64,000 bases of DNA from Mytilus edulis (lineage: Eukaryota > Mollusca > Bivalvia > Mytilida > Mytilidae), in NCBI RefSeq assembly GCF_963676685.1, contig NC_092347.1, positions 86,306,592 through 86,370,591 of the forward strand, read 5' to 3'. Below are positions 12,221 through 24,235 of the stretch, piece after piece. Position 1 is the first letter of the stretch. Every line of letters begins with the position of its first letter. The notes under the pieces were generated by a model. That model was not told where the DNA came from. It worked only from the letters and a program-made list of their open reading frames with translations, and did no database searches. A program made the translations under genes and the position numbers.

Positions 12221-12744
12221 ATATTTACTATCCACAAACAAGCATTACAAAGCATTATCAATAAACTAAGCACATGAAGAAAAGACAAATAAAGGCGCTA
12301 ATAGTCTTAGAAACACAAGGATGCCAGGCCGGTGTCAAGACTGCATATAAACCTTTGAAACTGATGATTTGCTGTTATTTTAAAGACCTGAAATGGTCTG
12401 ATAGAGTCTGTTCTATAAATCCTTACTGCAGAAGTAAATAATTTTTTTTAATCATACAGACTATTACAGTTATAAAACCCGGCGGCAAAAACAATGGATT
12501 TGTTTTTATATTAGATCTTATCTGGAACAATGATCTTTTTTCTATCTTTCAAAACCTCTAAAATTTCAGAAAAGCAAGAGTAGCACCTCTAGCGTTGTCT
12601 TACATTATCTCACGGTTGTATTACATGAACAATTTTGGTAACTGATCCTGCTAATTTAGGTTCAAGCTCGGAGTTGCTGGACGTAATTTTGTAAGTTTTT
12701 AAAGCGCACTGATGATCGAAATTTTAGTTTCAAATCAATCAACC
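12221..12744. promoter_or_regulatory. Region upstream of the TBRG1 start codon
   Basis: This stretch lies between the MITE and the TBRG1 ATG. It should hold the promoter and 5' UTR, but I see no clear TATA box or initiator. The start codon context is AACCATGG, a good Kozak-like match. Confidence 0.3.
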
Positions 12745-15700
12745 ATGGCACATGAAAATAAACGACTTTTCAATGAAGATTCGGCCTTCCTGATGGAGTA
12801 TCAGGCAAATCAGAAAATCGTGCAGAAATCTCCACAACAAATAAGCCTATTGTCAGGAAAGGTATGCACCATGTAATGGCGAACACACCAAATATGTATA
12901 TGGTTCATATAAATTATTAATTTATAGAAAAAAATATATGGCACACAAATCAAAATTGAAACACAGACACTTGACTGGCTTGTTTCTATCCATCATGATT
13001 TAGAGGTCGACTAGTAAGACAAAAATATTCGATTAAGATGAAAAATGTTTAGCCAGCACTATTTATTAGTGCTCGAACTTACAATTTTGGTTACTATTTT
13101 TATTTTTATCCTTTTTTATGCTTTATCCTTGATAGAAGTATTCAGTTGGATATCTAAATTATAAACATGTTATACAGGTACAATACTTTTTCTTGCTTAT
13201 GACAGATTTATAACAAGGACATACATGTAAGAGAGTCGTAATGGGGGAACCTTCATGAGGCATAAAATTATGGTAAAATATCTTGCCAAATGACGACAAC
13301 GGTAAATTTTGGTCCATAACTTTAAAATGTACCTGATCTTTAAGACAATCTTTAAATCCCTGAAAAAAAAGGTAACAATAATTATTTGAGACCTCTGACA
13401 AATCACAATAAGGATATTTGGACGAAACACTGTAAAGTTTTAACTATTCTTCTTCTTCCAGGTAAGGAACCGAATTCAAATTTGAATGTATGAGGTCCTG
13501 TGAAAACTAACGCAATGTCGGACAACACAGAAAGTTTTCTCTTGGCTATTTACATGATAAAACGTTCTCTATATATATATACAATTAAAACTATGTACAG
13601 GATGTTACTGTCTAAATTTTAGCAGAGCATGCCTTCAGGGTAGCTCTGAATCCATCAACTGTGTCAGCTGATGTTGGCAGTTGGTTCCATTCTCTAATGG
13701 TGCTTGGAAAAAATTATTGTCCAAAGGTGTCTGTCATGGCCCTTTCTTGGAAGAAGTGGTTTTTACCTCCGGTCCAGCTATCATTTGGCGTCAGATATTG
13801 GTGCCTATCTATGTCTATTAGATCATGTTGGATTTTGAACAGCATGCATAGCCTATTTTGTTTCCTGCGGTTTTCAAGGCTTTCCCATTTTAAAGATGTT
13901 ACCATTTTTGTTACACAGCCAGGTTTGCGGTCTGTGTAGTTGTTGTTTACAAATCTAGCTGCTCTTTTCTGTACCTGTTCAGGGGTTAAAAAAATTTGTA
14001 ACAGCTAACTAGCCCAGGATATATTGGCAGCAGGATTTCACTAGCCCTGTTGGAAGAACTGCTAGTCCGTCAAAACTGACCTGCTAGCTATAGTATGCCT
14101 TACAAATCAAGAGTTTACTGCATAATACAAAGTGTGTGTCCTTTGTTTTGAAGGAGACATTATACACTGTATTTCATATTTTTGTTACTCTGCTATTTAT
14201 TCGGCTGGTGCTTAATCTAACTTAGTTGTTCCCACATTCAAAGCAGATTTTTTTTTTGGCGTGCTTGGGGCAATTAAGGGCAATTTTTACAGAGCATCGT
14301 CTGTTTTTGTCATCAGCAACAGCCAACCTTGCCAAGGGAATCATTGTGTCCTAGTTCTGCCAACTGTTTTTTACAGGTAGTAAATAAGGTAAATGCGTGA
14401 GTTTTTGGCCAAATTGTAAAGATCAAAGAAAAAAAACAATAGATCAAAGGCAAATGCTTTCAAATTAGTATGAAAATGAGTGAATCTCGCGCAAAGGACT
14501 TGGCAGGCTTCCCGTCTTGGACACTACAAAAACATTTCCGCTTTTCCCGGTCGTATTTGGCATTTTTGGGGATGACTTGTCAGTCTCATTACCCCCTTCA
14601 TCTACAGTTTTCGTTTTGAAACTGATGAAGTTCCTGGGGTTCCCGTATTAAAATATTTTGTTGCATGATTTTGTGCTCAAGAGTTGTGCAACAAGACAGG
14701 TCAATACTGATCAATACATCATACCCCCAAATACCGTTAATTGAAAATCTCGGCATTAGCAATGTACAATACCCAAAGCCATGGTATGAGAAATCGACAT
14801 TTAAAGTATGAGAATTGCAATCAACACATGATACCGAGCAGCCAGAGTTGTTTTTCTATTTTTAAAATATGTACAACAGGACCTGTACAAACCAGTTCAT
14901 ATTCTTAGAATCCCGGATGACTTAATTGAATCGGATTGGCTAACATAGAATAGTGATGCCTTCTATTTTGGAAACGTCAAGAATTTTTTATTACTAGTCG
15001 GGCATATCGGGTTACACATTTTAACTGCCCGAGGTGTAAATGATCTAGTCCCGGGCGTCGGGCTAGTGGAATTTTTAACCCCTGCTGTTCGGTTGCTTTT
15101 ATTTTAGCCTGTTTCATCAGGTAGTGTTGCCTGATACATCCCAATGTTCATAATCATGAATATGATAGCTGTTTTAAGGAAATTTGCGACTCGTGTGATG
15201 AAATAAACATTTTGCCGCCATTTTTTCCAATCAATAACAAAGGGAAATAATCCAATCATTAAAGTTACGGGTCAACTCGGACCACAACAAGATGAAACGG
15301 CACACTCAAAATCATGTCACAAAAATAAAATAAAATGAAAATACTGACCTACCTACATGTACCCTACTTTTTTAAAGCATGTAACCTTAAACAGACATAT
15401 TTTTTTTGGCCTAAAGAAAAAAAATTATCCACTTCATGGTCTAGTGGATAAGACTTGTAAGTTACATGTATTGATACAGTACTGAAGGTCCAAGGTTCAA
15501 TTCTGACTCCATTCTTTGGAAATTTCAGAACATTAGATTTTCACACAAATCTCTGGTACTAAGACCCAAGTTTGAACCAGAAGAAGTACCCCAGTGGCCC
15601 AAGACGAAGATAAATCTGTTGATATCTCTTTGATTTGTCTTTTCCTGCAAAGCATCCCAACGATTCTTTCCTAGTACTTTGGCTTCCTACAACATAATAA

Positions 15701-18700
15701 CAGACTTTTCCTGCCAAGCATCCCAACGATTCTTTCCTAGCACTTGGGCTTCCTACAACATAATAACAGACTTTTCCTGGTGTCCTAGCACTTCCTTTGT
15801 GATACATGTATGATGGATACAAAATGTATTGTCAAAACAGTTTTATACATGTGAATATTGTTAAATTCTGATTTCTATATGTTAATGACACATCTCCATT
15901 ATTCCTGATAGGGAGTGGACATTTGTACACAAATTCCACTGTACCCATGAAGCTCTCGAGAGGTGCTCTTGAAATAATTGAGGGATGTTTGTAGTGTTCA
16001 CATTAAAATAAATTTTATAAAAAGATGATGACAGTCATGACAGTATCCATATTGCATGGTGCCCTTGGTTTGTTACCCAGTATTATTTTGCTTAATCAAT
16101 TTACGACCATTGAACAGCTCTATATACATGTATATACTACTATTGCCTTTATTCCTAACAGGAAACCCATTAGTCATGTTTATAATGATTTAGGTATTCA
16201 ATAATCTTTTCTAAACTAGTTATATAGAAAATCAATACCAACCCATGGAATTTATAGAGTGTTGTTTTTATTTGTATGACCTCCTACCCTCTAGTGAAGG
16301 GGGCATAAAATAAAACTTGACCATCCAGTGTCCATTTGTTCTTCCTTTTGTCCCATTTTCATTTCTGCACCCTTACTTAGCTTTTTTCATCCAAATTTTA
16401 TGAAACTCGTACACAATCCTAAGAACCAAAACTCAAATAGAGTTAAAATTTGGGCACTTACTGTTTTAGAATAATGCCTAAGTTGACCACAGCGTGGTAG
16501 ACTTTGAATCTATTTATAAACAACACATCTTTTTTTTGTTTCAGATAAGAAGTAATTTGCCTGGTAGTTTGTTACAGCAGCAAGCTTCAAGGTAGATATG
16601 TTTGTACAATGTATACATTTATCTTTCCTCATAATAAAAAAGGGTAATCACACAAATTTTGTTATTGCATACTGAATATTTTAATTCTTTAAATTTGATA
16701 TTCTTATTACATTATACACTTTAAAATTCCCCTCTTTCAAAATTCATGAACATCATGGTTCCAGTGAAACTACAATTTTGAAAATGACTGTCATACTTTT
16801 GGTCTTACCCCCATCCTCTTAAAAATGTCGATTGAAAACATTGAAATGGTCAGTGTTCAAATCATCATTATAAATTTGTTGAGATACATTGGTTTCTATT
16901 ATACTTATCATTTCACTAGTAACAATATATACAGAAAGTTTTTGTTGGTCATTGTTGGTATTGAAATAGCATTTTTTTTTCAAGAATGAAAATTTGCATG
17001 GAATTATCAAAGGTCGAATGAGAATTTGCATGGAATTATCAAGGTTGAATGAAAATTTGCATGGAATTATCAAGGTTGGGTGAAAATTTGCATGGAATTG
17101 TCAAGGTCGAGTGAAAATTTGCATGGATTTATCAAGGATGGAAATTTGTATGGTTTTCTCAATGACAAAAACTTCCATCATGCAAATTGCTAATGACTTT
17201 TTTCTGTAACAGTCTTCATTTAAATAACCACTTTTTTTCAACAAGACCGTAAGTGTTGTACACAATCATTTTAACTGAACTGGTGCTATCTTATATTATT
17301 TCTTCATAATTTTATACATGTATGAATACTTGTTTTGAAACCTGGCTACAAACCTTTTTTTTTTAGATTAACCAGTGGAGTATCATCACGTTCTCTTGCA
17401 CAGAAACAGTATTACAGAAAACTCAAAAGATTGAAGAAAGTTGTCAAAGATCTTATATTTGTAAGTATTGTTAAAAGTCCTGCACAATCCAGGACATCCT
17501 CTCAAACATGTCAAAAGGAATGGATGATGCTTGTTCATGTACTGCTAAATCATGTTTTATGATTAAAGATAAACATAAATGTTAATAATTATCTTACCTC
17601 CTATACATTTCCAGGAATATGATTGGTTAAAAGCGTCTGCGTGCAAACCGTGTATATTTGATATTAGGTTAGTAGGGAGGCGGGGCTTATCTCATACACG
17701 GTTAGCAGTGAAGTTACGTCCCTTTATATTCCTTATTAGGTAAGAAGGGGGCGGGGCTTATTTCATACATGGTTAGTAATGGTGTTATGTCCCTTTGTAA
17801 AAAACAAAACAGTACTGAGAAAAAATCTTAAAAGTTCCAACAGACGAAGAAATTGATGATTAAGATTGAAACAAATTCATAAAACACATTTAAACCTTAC
17901 AAGTTGTTATTGTTGGCATCTGTTTTTGTAGGATCAATGGAAGTATTTTTTTAGCGCTAACAGTATTGAAGACTTGCTCGTTTTGAGAATCACTAGTCTT
18001 AATTTCACACGTTAAGATAGTCTGTAAGATAAATTCGTTACATAGTGTGCCAGTGACGTAATACAGTATATATGGGGTCAGTAAATTCCATATGGGGTGA
18101 GAGCGTATTTTAGCGACTGAGAGCTATCAAGTTAAGCAAAATTATCTTAAGTTAGTTTTTGCTGTAATTAAACTATAATTATTTTTGCTGTATTTTTCAG
18201 GTTAATGCTGCCATATGTGATGAAGTTGTGAGAGTAGAGGAAAAAGTTGCCAAAGTCAAAGAAGAAAGGAGGTAAAATGTGTGGATAGGAATAGATATTC
18301 ATTTATTTTAATGGGTACCGGTACAAAATTTTGTGAATTGAGGGAAACTGTATTTCAATTTGTCATCGATATATGATTTTGTGGTTTTGCAAAAGACTGC
18401 ATATATTTATAAAGAAAATTTGTAATTCTTTGGAAATTTGATTCTTTATTCCCAATACCCATGTATTCCACAAAAATTGTTATCGAACAAATAAATATGA
18501 GTGCACAGTAATATACTACTATAGAAATATTTGTATATATATTAGATGGTGATAAGGTTATACACTTATTGAATTAAATGAAGTGTGGGTTATAGAACAA
18601 TGGTACATATATGCATTAACACACCTAAACTGAAAAAACTTCTAGAAATCAACATAGACCTTCAACAGTGAACAAATGTTATACCTAACTTTAAGCTCTC

Positions 18701-19843
18701 AATATTAATGAAGAGGCTTCTTTGTCTTGACAATGATAGTATAAGACAATATAGTATGATTTCCAATGTGACAACTATCCACCATAGACAAAATGATGAA
18801 GATGTAGATTTTTTTTTTGTCATTTCAGATTTCTTTTAAGGAAAGTTCTACATTATCAGTCCCAGTCAGATATTCCAGCTGCTATCAGTAAAACTCCTCC
18901 ATCAATTGTCAAAGTGAAGGAAGAACCTATTGACACACAGACCAAGGCTAAACCAAAGAAAAAACCTGACAAGAAACGACCACCAACTACTAAACAAATA
19001 CTAGGTAATTAAGGTTGAGAGCTGTGGATAACACCAACACATTAAGAAATCAAAGCTGTTATATTCATTATATTCTAGTTTACAAGCTGACCATATGGAT
19101 AATGCATATTAAAGAAGAAAATGAAATGTTTTATATGATCATGCCATATATCTTTCTATGATTAATTTAATAATACATTGTACTTACAGAAGGGTTACCT
19201 CCACCCAAACCTAAGAAAGGAGGTAAAAATCAGCCAACAAAGAAAGTTATACCTCCATTACAGCTGGATTCATTAGGGAGACCCGTCTTTCCTCTGATTA
19301 TAGGAGACTTAACAATACACAGCATTGGAGAGGTATATATGTTACACTGGTCACATCACATGTTGTAAAGTCATTAGGAGCATTTTTTAATTTCTGTAGA
19401 ATATCTTTTTTTGTTTGCCGATACTTTTTCAATATCTATGAGTTACTATAAGTACAGCCTGTTTTCTGATACTTCGATATTTTGAATGATCTGATAATTT
19501 TTATTACACATTCCTTAAATACTACAGAATAACTTTATCATTGGTCAGACATCTACTGACTATTTTGTGATACTTTAGACAGGTTACATTACTTTATAGT
19601 TTTAGTGTATGTTTAGACACTGTGTAAATAATACATTTTGTTTTGTTTACAGATTGTGGTAGACAGACCAGGATTTCATTCTGTATCTAATATCTATCCT
19701 GAGGGGTTCTGTAGTACCAGAGTATATGTTGATGTTAATAATGTAGACAATAGATGTTTGTACACATGTAAAATATCTGATGGTGGAAAAGGACCAGTGG
19801 TAAGTCTATCCTGAGAGGTTCTGTAGTACCAGAGTACCAAAAA

Positions 19844-19874
<31 letters not shown>

Positions 19875-22800
19875 CTGCAAGAAATTTTAAATCCTCAATT
19901 GAATAAACAAGAAATCTGCTATAACCTATTACATTTATCAACTATTTTCAGCTTATTAACGACACACATTCGTGTATCTGCTTTTTCATGGTTACAAGGG
20001 GATAGCTGGAAAGCATCTGTATTGAAATTGCAAAGAAAATTTTTCCCCCTAAGTAACATTAGTATTTTTATTAGTCGCTAAAGAAGCAATTATATGTTTT
20101 GTTAAACAGAGTTTACCATGATGCTGTGGTTACTACAACTAAAAACTAAGTATATATGTTCTTACCATATAACATTTTTAGAATAAATGTAAACTCACAT
20201 TTTTGTGGTTCAAAGAATCTGGATATGTGATGTGATATATCAAAAGGATATTTTACTCTGTTCAGGGAATCTAGTTGTCATTGATTGTAATGTTTGTCCT
20301 GGTTCAATGAACAAATGTTATCTAGAATGAAGTATTTTTGAATGTATATATGAAAAAAAACATTGTTTGTCTTTAATTTCATACAATTTATTTAAGATCT
20401 GAAGTGTTTATCTGTGTCATCTATTTCTTTAAATTTGGAACACCATATGTATGTGCACATATTCTGTATATTGACCCCTTGTACATTTGTATGGAGCACT
20501 ACCATGAGATTGTCCACATTTGTATGGAGCACTACCATGAGATTGTCCACATTTGTATGGAGCACTACCATGAGATTGTTCACATTTGTATGGAGCACTA
20601 CCATGAGATTGTCCACATTTGTATGGAGCACTACCATGAGATTGTTCACATTTGTATGGAGCACTACCATGAGATTGTTCACATTTGTATGGAGCACTAC
20701 CATGAGATTGTTCACATTTGTATGGAGCACTACCATGAGATTGTTCACATTTGTATGGAGCACTACCGTGAGATTGTTCACATTTGTATGGAGCACTACC
20801 ATGGGATTGTTCACATTTGTATGGAGCACTACCGTGAGATTGTTCACATTTGTATGGAGCACTACCATGAGATTGTTCACATTTGTATGGAGCACTACCA
20901 TGGAATTGTTCACATTTGTATGGAGCACTACCGTGAGATTGTTCACATTTGTACCAAGGAAGATAACTGAATCATTCAATGAATCAATTTTTAATATTGA
21001 AAAAAAACTTGGTCTCTATCAATAGTTGGGTAACAAAACACACAACCCTCTGTAGGTAGAATATCCATATCTAACAGAAACACTAGATCCATGTAGTTTG
21101 TGTATATTTTCATAGATAGATTGCATCATAAAAAATGTCTTCGGTTGTATTTTATACTTTGTATGTCTTTGTAGTTTGAGATAGCATCAGAAGAGAGTCC
21201 TGGTGTGGTATTCTATAGCAGATCAATATCTGATTGTCATAATCAACTAATTAAAGCAGTTAAGAAAAACAAGTAAGTGCTGGTGTGATAAATATGACAT
21301 CAAAGTCAAGTTCAACGAGGATCTTCATATTCAGGGTCTTTTTTTAATGGTTAAAGGGAGGGTTTAAATATTACTACTTGTTCTAAATATGCATGACACA
21401 TTTGCCACTGGACAATACACAGGACACTTAGTAAATGATATTAGTTGTAATTTTTATTTGTCTCTGCTTGACAAAGATAAAAAGAAAACTAGACTTTCAA
21501 TTGAGATACAATCTTGCCCACCCATCAGCCATGTTCTATACACTTTGAAACTTTTGTTTAGTGTACATGTTCAAGTTTGTAATAACGTCAGTTTAAGGAG
21601 AACCTCTTTCATATAAGTCAATAGTATACACTGATATTAGCATTGTCATATCTCACTTCCTTGAAGATTATTTGGTCATGGTTCATTGAATGGTTGGCAT
21701 AGTTTACGAAATAAACTTACAATTAAATATTCAGGTCAACAGCACATTATACTAAAATATAGGTTCTCTCTAGACCAAATTTTTTAAAAGGAACAAATAT
21801 ATGAAATGCCAAGTGTTATCACACAATTACAAGTGTCTAAATTTATAACTATCTGGAAGAACTTGTCAAAAGTCGAAATAACAGTAAGAAAATATCTCAG
21901 AAAATAGAAGACCAGGTGGTGACAGACAACTATAATAGGTTATATGTAGGGGAAAGTTAGAAAAATGTAAAAATAGGAACTGATGTAATACAATTTTGCA
22001 CAACTTGCACAAGTGGGAATATCAATAGTAAATGAACTCCCAAGTCTTATCTAGTCTAAACATGCTTAAGGATATGAAAACGTAAACAAATCATATGTAT
22101 AATAATGCAATCTTTTCTGATTTCAGAAAATTAGAATTTTTAGAACAAACAGGAAAAGGAGCTGATTTCTTTGGTTTATCACATCCCGTTACACAAAACT
22201 TAATACAAAGTTGTCCTGGTTCTAAACGTTGTACAGGATACAGATGGGTCAAATTTGAAATCAACAAAAATGCAGACACTGTAGAAATGGATGCCCTTGA
22301 TCCTACAACTAGTCACACAGCTCTTAAAATTGTCTTAAATAATGGTGAGTTATACAGCTCTTAAAATTGTATTAAATAATGGTAGGTTATACAGCTCTTA
22401 AAATTGTTTTAAATAAGTTTGAGTTAGTCAAGAAACTTGCTTTGTTTACTGAGATGATAAAATTTGTTACGCATATATGTATGTAGTAAAGGGAGTATTC
22501 AGTACAAAATAAGATAACAGGATTAACTTAGTCATTATTACAGACCTACGAGACTGAGAAAAATAGCTTTACAACAATAAACAAACCAGACATGATCAAC
22601 ATATATATAGATGTAGTCTCGCTGAGTAAAGGCATCATCAACATATATATAGATGTAGTCTGGCTGAGTAAAGGCACAAAATGTTGTCAGGTTTCGAGTA
22701 CACTAACTACTTGCCATAAATATGGAATAAAAGTAAAAATCACTATCGCCGTTATATGATTTTGGGGTGTAAAAACTTCAAAGGATGGCTGAAATGAAGA

Positions 22801-24045
22801 AATATGCCGGTAAATTATATTTTTATAACAAACATGATTATTTTTTTTAAACTGAGACAAAGATTCGGCAATTACCGCAAAGGACCCAAAAACAGACAAC
22901 AATTTCGGCTAATTTCCTGAATGAAAAACACGACTTCAACGAAGTATTTCTTAATTATTCTTTGACTTGATTGCCCTAAATTTCAGTTCTTTACACCTTT
23001 GAAATGTCTGCTATTTATCTATAATGAAATTGATTTGATAAATATTGTTTAAAGCTACAGTTATTTGGTTTTAAATAGATGTGTAAAAACGGCGAGTATG
23101 TGTCCCCCATTGACAAAACTTCAAGAAATTTCAAACACCCTTTAATCTAACTTTTCAGATGATTATTTTCAAACAAACACCTTTTCAAGCTTAAGAATAT
23201 TTCGCATTTGAAGTTATCTTCATATAGAAATATCAGTTTACTTCAAAAACATATAGACCTGAACATAAACTGTAGAAAACATGGAAATTTATGGCGAAAA
23301 TAAGCACCTCACTCTAGTGCTTAATAATTGTAAAAGTTTATAAACAGATGGCTTACGCCAATAATATGGTTTTATCAAACTTTCAAGCAAATTTGAATAT
23401 AATGGACATGGTAGATAAAATAAAATGCATTTCATCCTCAATATCATCAATACACAATGTACAGGTTCTAAGGTTTCTATTAACATTAGAATACCTTTCC
23501 TTCTCTATAGCTAGATTATGTGTTGACAATCTTAATTTGATAATACACTTTTTATAAATTTCATGTATGAGTTTACACAAATATGACTGCAAAGAAAAAT
23601 TGGATATCATATATCTTTACAAAAAACATTTTGATGAACTTTCTGAAGTAGCATTAAACTCTTGTTTGACAATACCACAAAGTCTCTGCTTAATAACCAT
23701 AATATGATCTTTACATAAAGAATTTTGTGAATACCACAAATGATTTTAACCAAGATGGAACAATTTTTTTTTAGAAAAGAATTTGTTAAAGGTTAATTAA
23801 AAAACACTAAAAGTTAATGAGATGTTATTAAAAATGTAATGCTGTATAACAAATGTTTCAAAACTATGTTGGTCATTGTAAACTGTTATAAACAAATATG
23901 CTTTATATTTTTATAAAGATTAAATTTATACATTCTCATATTATTTTCTTTTTCAGGATCCAAACTGCCAGAACCATCATCCAACTTAAGATCTCTTTTG
24001 ACAAACAAAGCTTTAATGAACACTGCCAAAGTCAGACAGACGTGA
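12745..24045 (+). CDS. TBRG1: TBRG1/NIAM orthologue, FYRN-FYRC nuclear protein (10 exons)
   Basis: Exons are 12745-12861, 16545-16591, 17367-17460, 18201-18271, 18829-19004, 19190-19332, 19653-19799, 21175-21272, 22127-22344 and 23957-24045. They total 1200 bases, i.e. 399 aa plus stop, with every splice phase closing. Vertebrate TBRG1 is about 411 aa. Order: a start exon, then a basic coiled region (QKQYYRKLKRLKKVVKDLIF) and a charged helix. A Lys/Pro-rich linker follows, with a SUMO-type VKEE motif (IVKVKEEPID). The FYRN domain (exons 6-8) includes the segments DRPGFHSVSNIYPEGFCSTR and LYTCKISDGG. The FYRC part (exon 9) includes ADFFGLSHPVTQNLIQSCPG and YRWVKFEI. Known family role: a nuclear growth inhibitor acting in ARF-Mdm2-p53 control and chromosomal stability; its role in molluscs is inferred. 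The link from exon 1 to exon 2 crosses 3.7 kb and is the least certain join. Confidence 0.9.
13612..13979 (-). mobile_element. LINE reverse-transcriptase C-terminal fragment (decayed)
   Basis: Minus-strand translation gives typical non-LTR polyprotein tail segments: QVQKRAARFV, SLKWESLENRRKQNRL, TDTFGQ, then after one in-frame stop FFPSTIREWNQLPTSADTVD, ending in TAG at 13614-13612. The in-frame TAA after TDTFGQ makes it dead. It lies in TBRG1 intron 1 in antisense orientation and is interrupted on its 5' side by the hAT-like element. The LINE frame resumes beyond 15084 (IKATEQV across the junction). Confidence 0.75.
13980..15084. mobile_element. Non-autonomous hAT-like element, 1105 bp
   Basis: The ends are perfect inverted repeats, CAGGGGTTAAAAA and TTTTTAACCCCTG. 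CTGTT lies immediately outside both ends (13975-13979 and 15085-15089). Removing the element and one CTGTT restores the LINE reading frame on the minus strand (TEQVQKRAARF). The CAGGGG terminus is typical of hAT elements, but hAT duplications are usually 8 bp, so the superfamily is inference. No transposase ORF is present. Confidence 0.75.
15437..15504 (+). repeat. tRNA-like sequence with A and B boxes (SINE or tRNA relic)
   Basis: A box TGGTCTAGTGG at 15437-15447 and B box GGTTCAATTCT at 15494-15504 match RNA polymerase III internal promoter consensus. The spacing is a little longer than in a plain tRNA, and a cloverleaf is not obvious. A tRNA-derived SINE head or degenerate tRNA gene is more likely than a functional tRNA. 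Confidence 0.4.
15639..15780 (+). repeat. 66-bp tandem duplication, two copies plus start of a third
   Basis: CTTTTCCTGC begins copies at 15639 and 15705, and a third copy starts at 15771 before diverging. Copies differ at a few bases. It lies in TBRG1 intron 1. Confidence 0.75.
16984..17165 (+). repeat. Minisatellite, ~30-bp unit, about 6 copies
   Basis: The unit core is AATTTGCATGGAATTATCAA, with the last copies decaying. It sits in TBRG1 intron 2, about 200 bases before exon 3. Confidence 0.8.
17610..18120 (+). repeat. Dispersed repeat with duplicated GC-box segment
   Basis: The segment GGCGGGGCTTAT with downstream ACGGTTAGCAGT and CGTCCCTTT appears at about 17680 and again, diverged, at about 17754. 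Each holds a GGCGGGG word, an Sp1-type site by consensus. Near 18070-18105 a short word pair (ATATGGGGTCAGTAAATTCC, then ATATGGGGTGAG) repeats. This is likely an interspersed element in TBRG1 intron 3. Confidence 0.5.
18313..18482. mobile_element. Degenerate copy of the 1507-1720 MITE family
   Basis: GTGGTTTTGCAAAAGACTGC matches, in reverse complement, the family's TTCGGCAAAACCAC region. The ends are eroded. It lies in TBRG1 intron 4. Confidence 0.4.
19805..19874 (+). repeat. Exon-7-derived 32-bp copy followed by a 31-base G run
   Basis: Positions 19805-19836 repeat exon 7 bases 19693-19724 with one mismatch (TCTATCCTGAGAGGTTCTGT and onward). The copy starts five bases inside intron 7, right after GTAAG. 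A run of 31 G follows at 19844-19874, which could form a G-quadruplex on the coding strand of the nascent transcript. Confidence 0.85.
20483..20954 (+). repeat. 33-bp minisatellite, 14 copies
   Basis: The unit begins ACATTTGTATGGAGCACTAC followed by CATGAGATTGTTC. Copies differ at a few positions (CCGTGAG, CCATGGG, GTCC/GTTC). Because 33 is a multiple of 3, open frames of about 190-200 codons run through it on both strands. These are not genes. It lies in TBRG1 intron 7. Confidence 0.93.
22317..22428 (+). repeat. 37-bp tandem triplication straddling the TBRG1 exon 9 donor
   Basis: Copies start at 22317, 22354 and 22391 with ACAGCTCTTAAAATTGT. The first copy spans the exon 9 end and its GTGAGT donor (exon end 22344). 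The second carries GTAGGT at the same place. The third has lost the motif (GTTTGAG). Use of the second site would add 37 bases and shift the frame. Confidence 0.88.
22580..22678 (+). repeat. ~45-bp tandem duplication in TBRG1 intron 9
   Basis: ATCAACATATATATAGATGT and TGAGTAAAGGCA occur twice, at about 22593 and 22637, with one or two differences. Confidence 0.7.
23289..23720 (-). mobile_element. LINE 3' (C-terminal) fragment, frameshifted
   Basis: Minus-strand frames read KLRLSTHNLAIEKERYSNVN, then RTCTLCIDDIEDEMHFIL, and after a frameshift PLYSNLLE. The CxxC...ExEMHF...C pattern is the C-terminal zinc-binding tail of invertebrate LINE polyproteins. The second window copy, at 58009-58642, has the same architecture (CDKCDLNKVEDELHFLIECP). 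It lies antisense in TBRG1 intron 9. Confidence 0.7.
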
Positions 24046-24147
24046 CAAAGATGGAATGTTTTTATCATACATTATCTGAATAAAACGACTAGTTATGTAG
24101 ATATACTTCTGTTCATAATACATTTTGATACTGAGATATTAATGAGA

Positions 24148-24153
24148 AATAAA
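24148..24153 (+). terminator. Polyadenylation signal AATAAA after TBRG1
   Basis: AATAAA about 100 bases downstream of the TGA stop (24043-24045), before the 47-bp satellite begins. Confidence 0.55.
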
Positions 24154-24235
24154 TGTTAGTTAAATTTACTTTCTGTTTTGTAAGAAAATATAATATGCTG
24201 GTACTTTAAGAAGAATGGATGGCAGTCTGATTGAT

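Noticed and set aside
13661-13939. Plus-strand 92-codon frame
   Set aside because: Shadow of the minus-strand LINE fragment.
15437-15504. Functional tRNA gene
   Set aside because: A and B boxes are present, but spacing is long and acceptor/anticodon stems are not evident. Kept only as tRNA-like repeat.
20392-21025. Long overlapping open frames on both strands (about 190-200 codons)
   Set aside because: They are produced by the 33-bp minisatellite, whose length is a multiple of three. There is no conserved domain, and it lies inside a TBRG1 intron.
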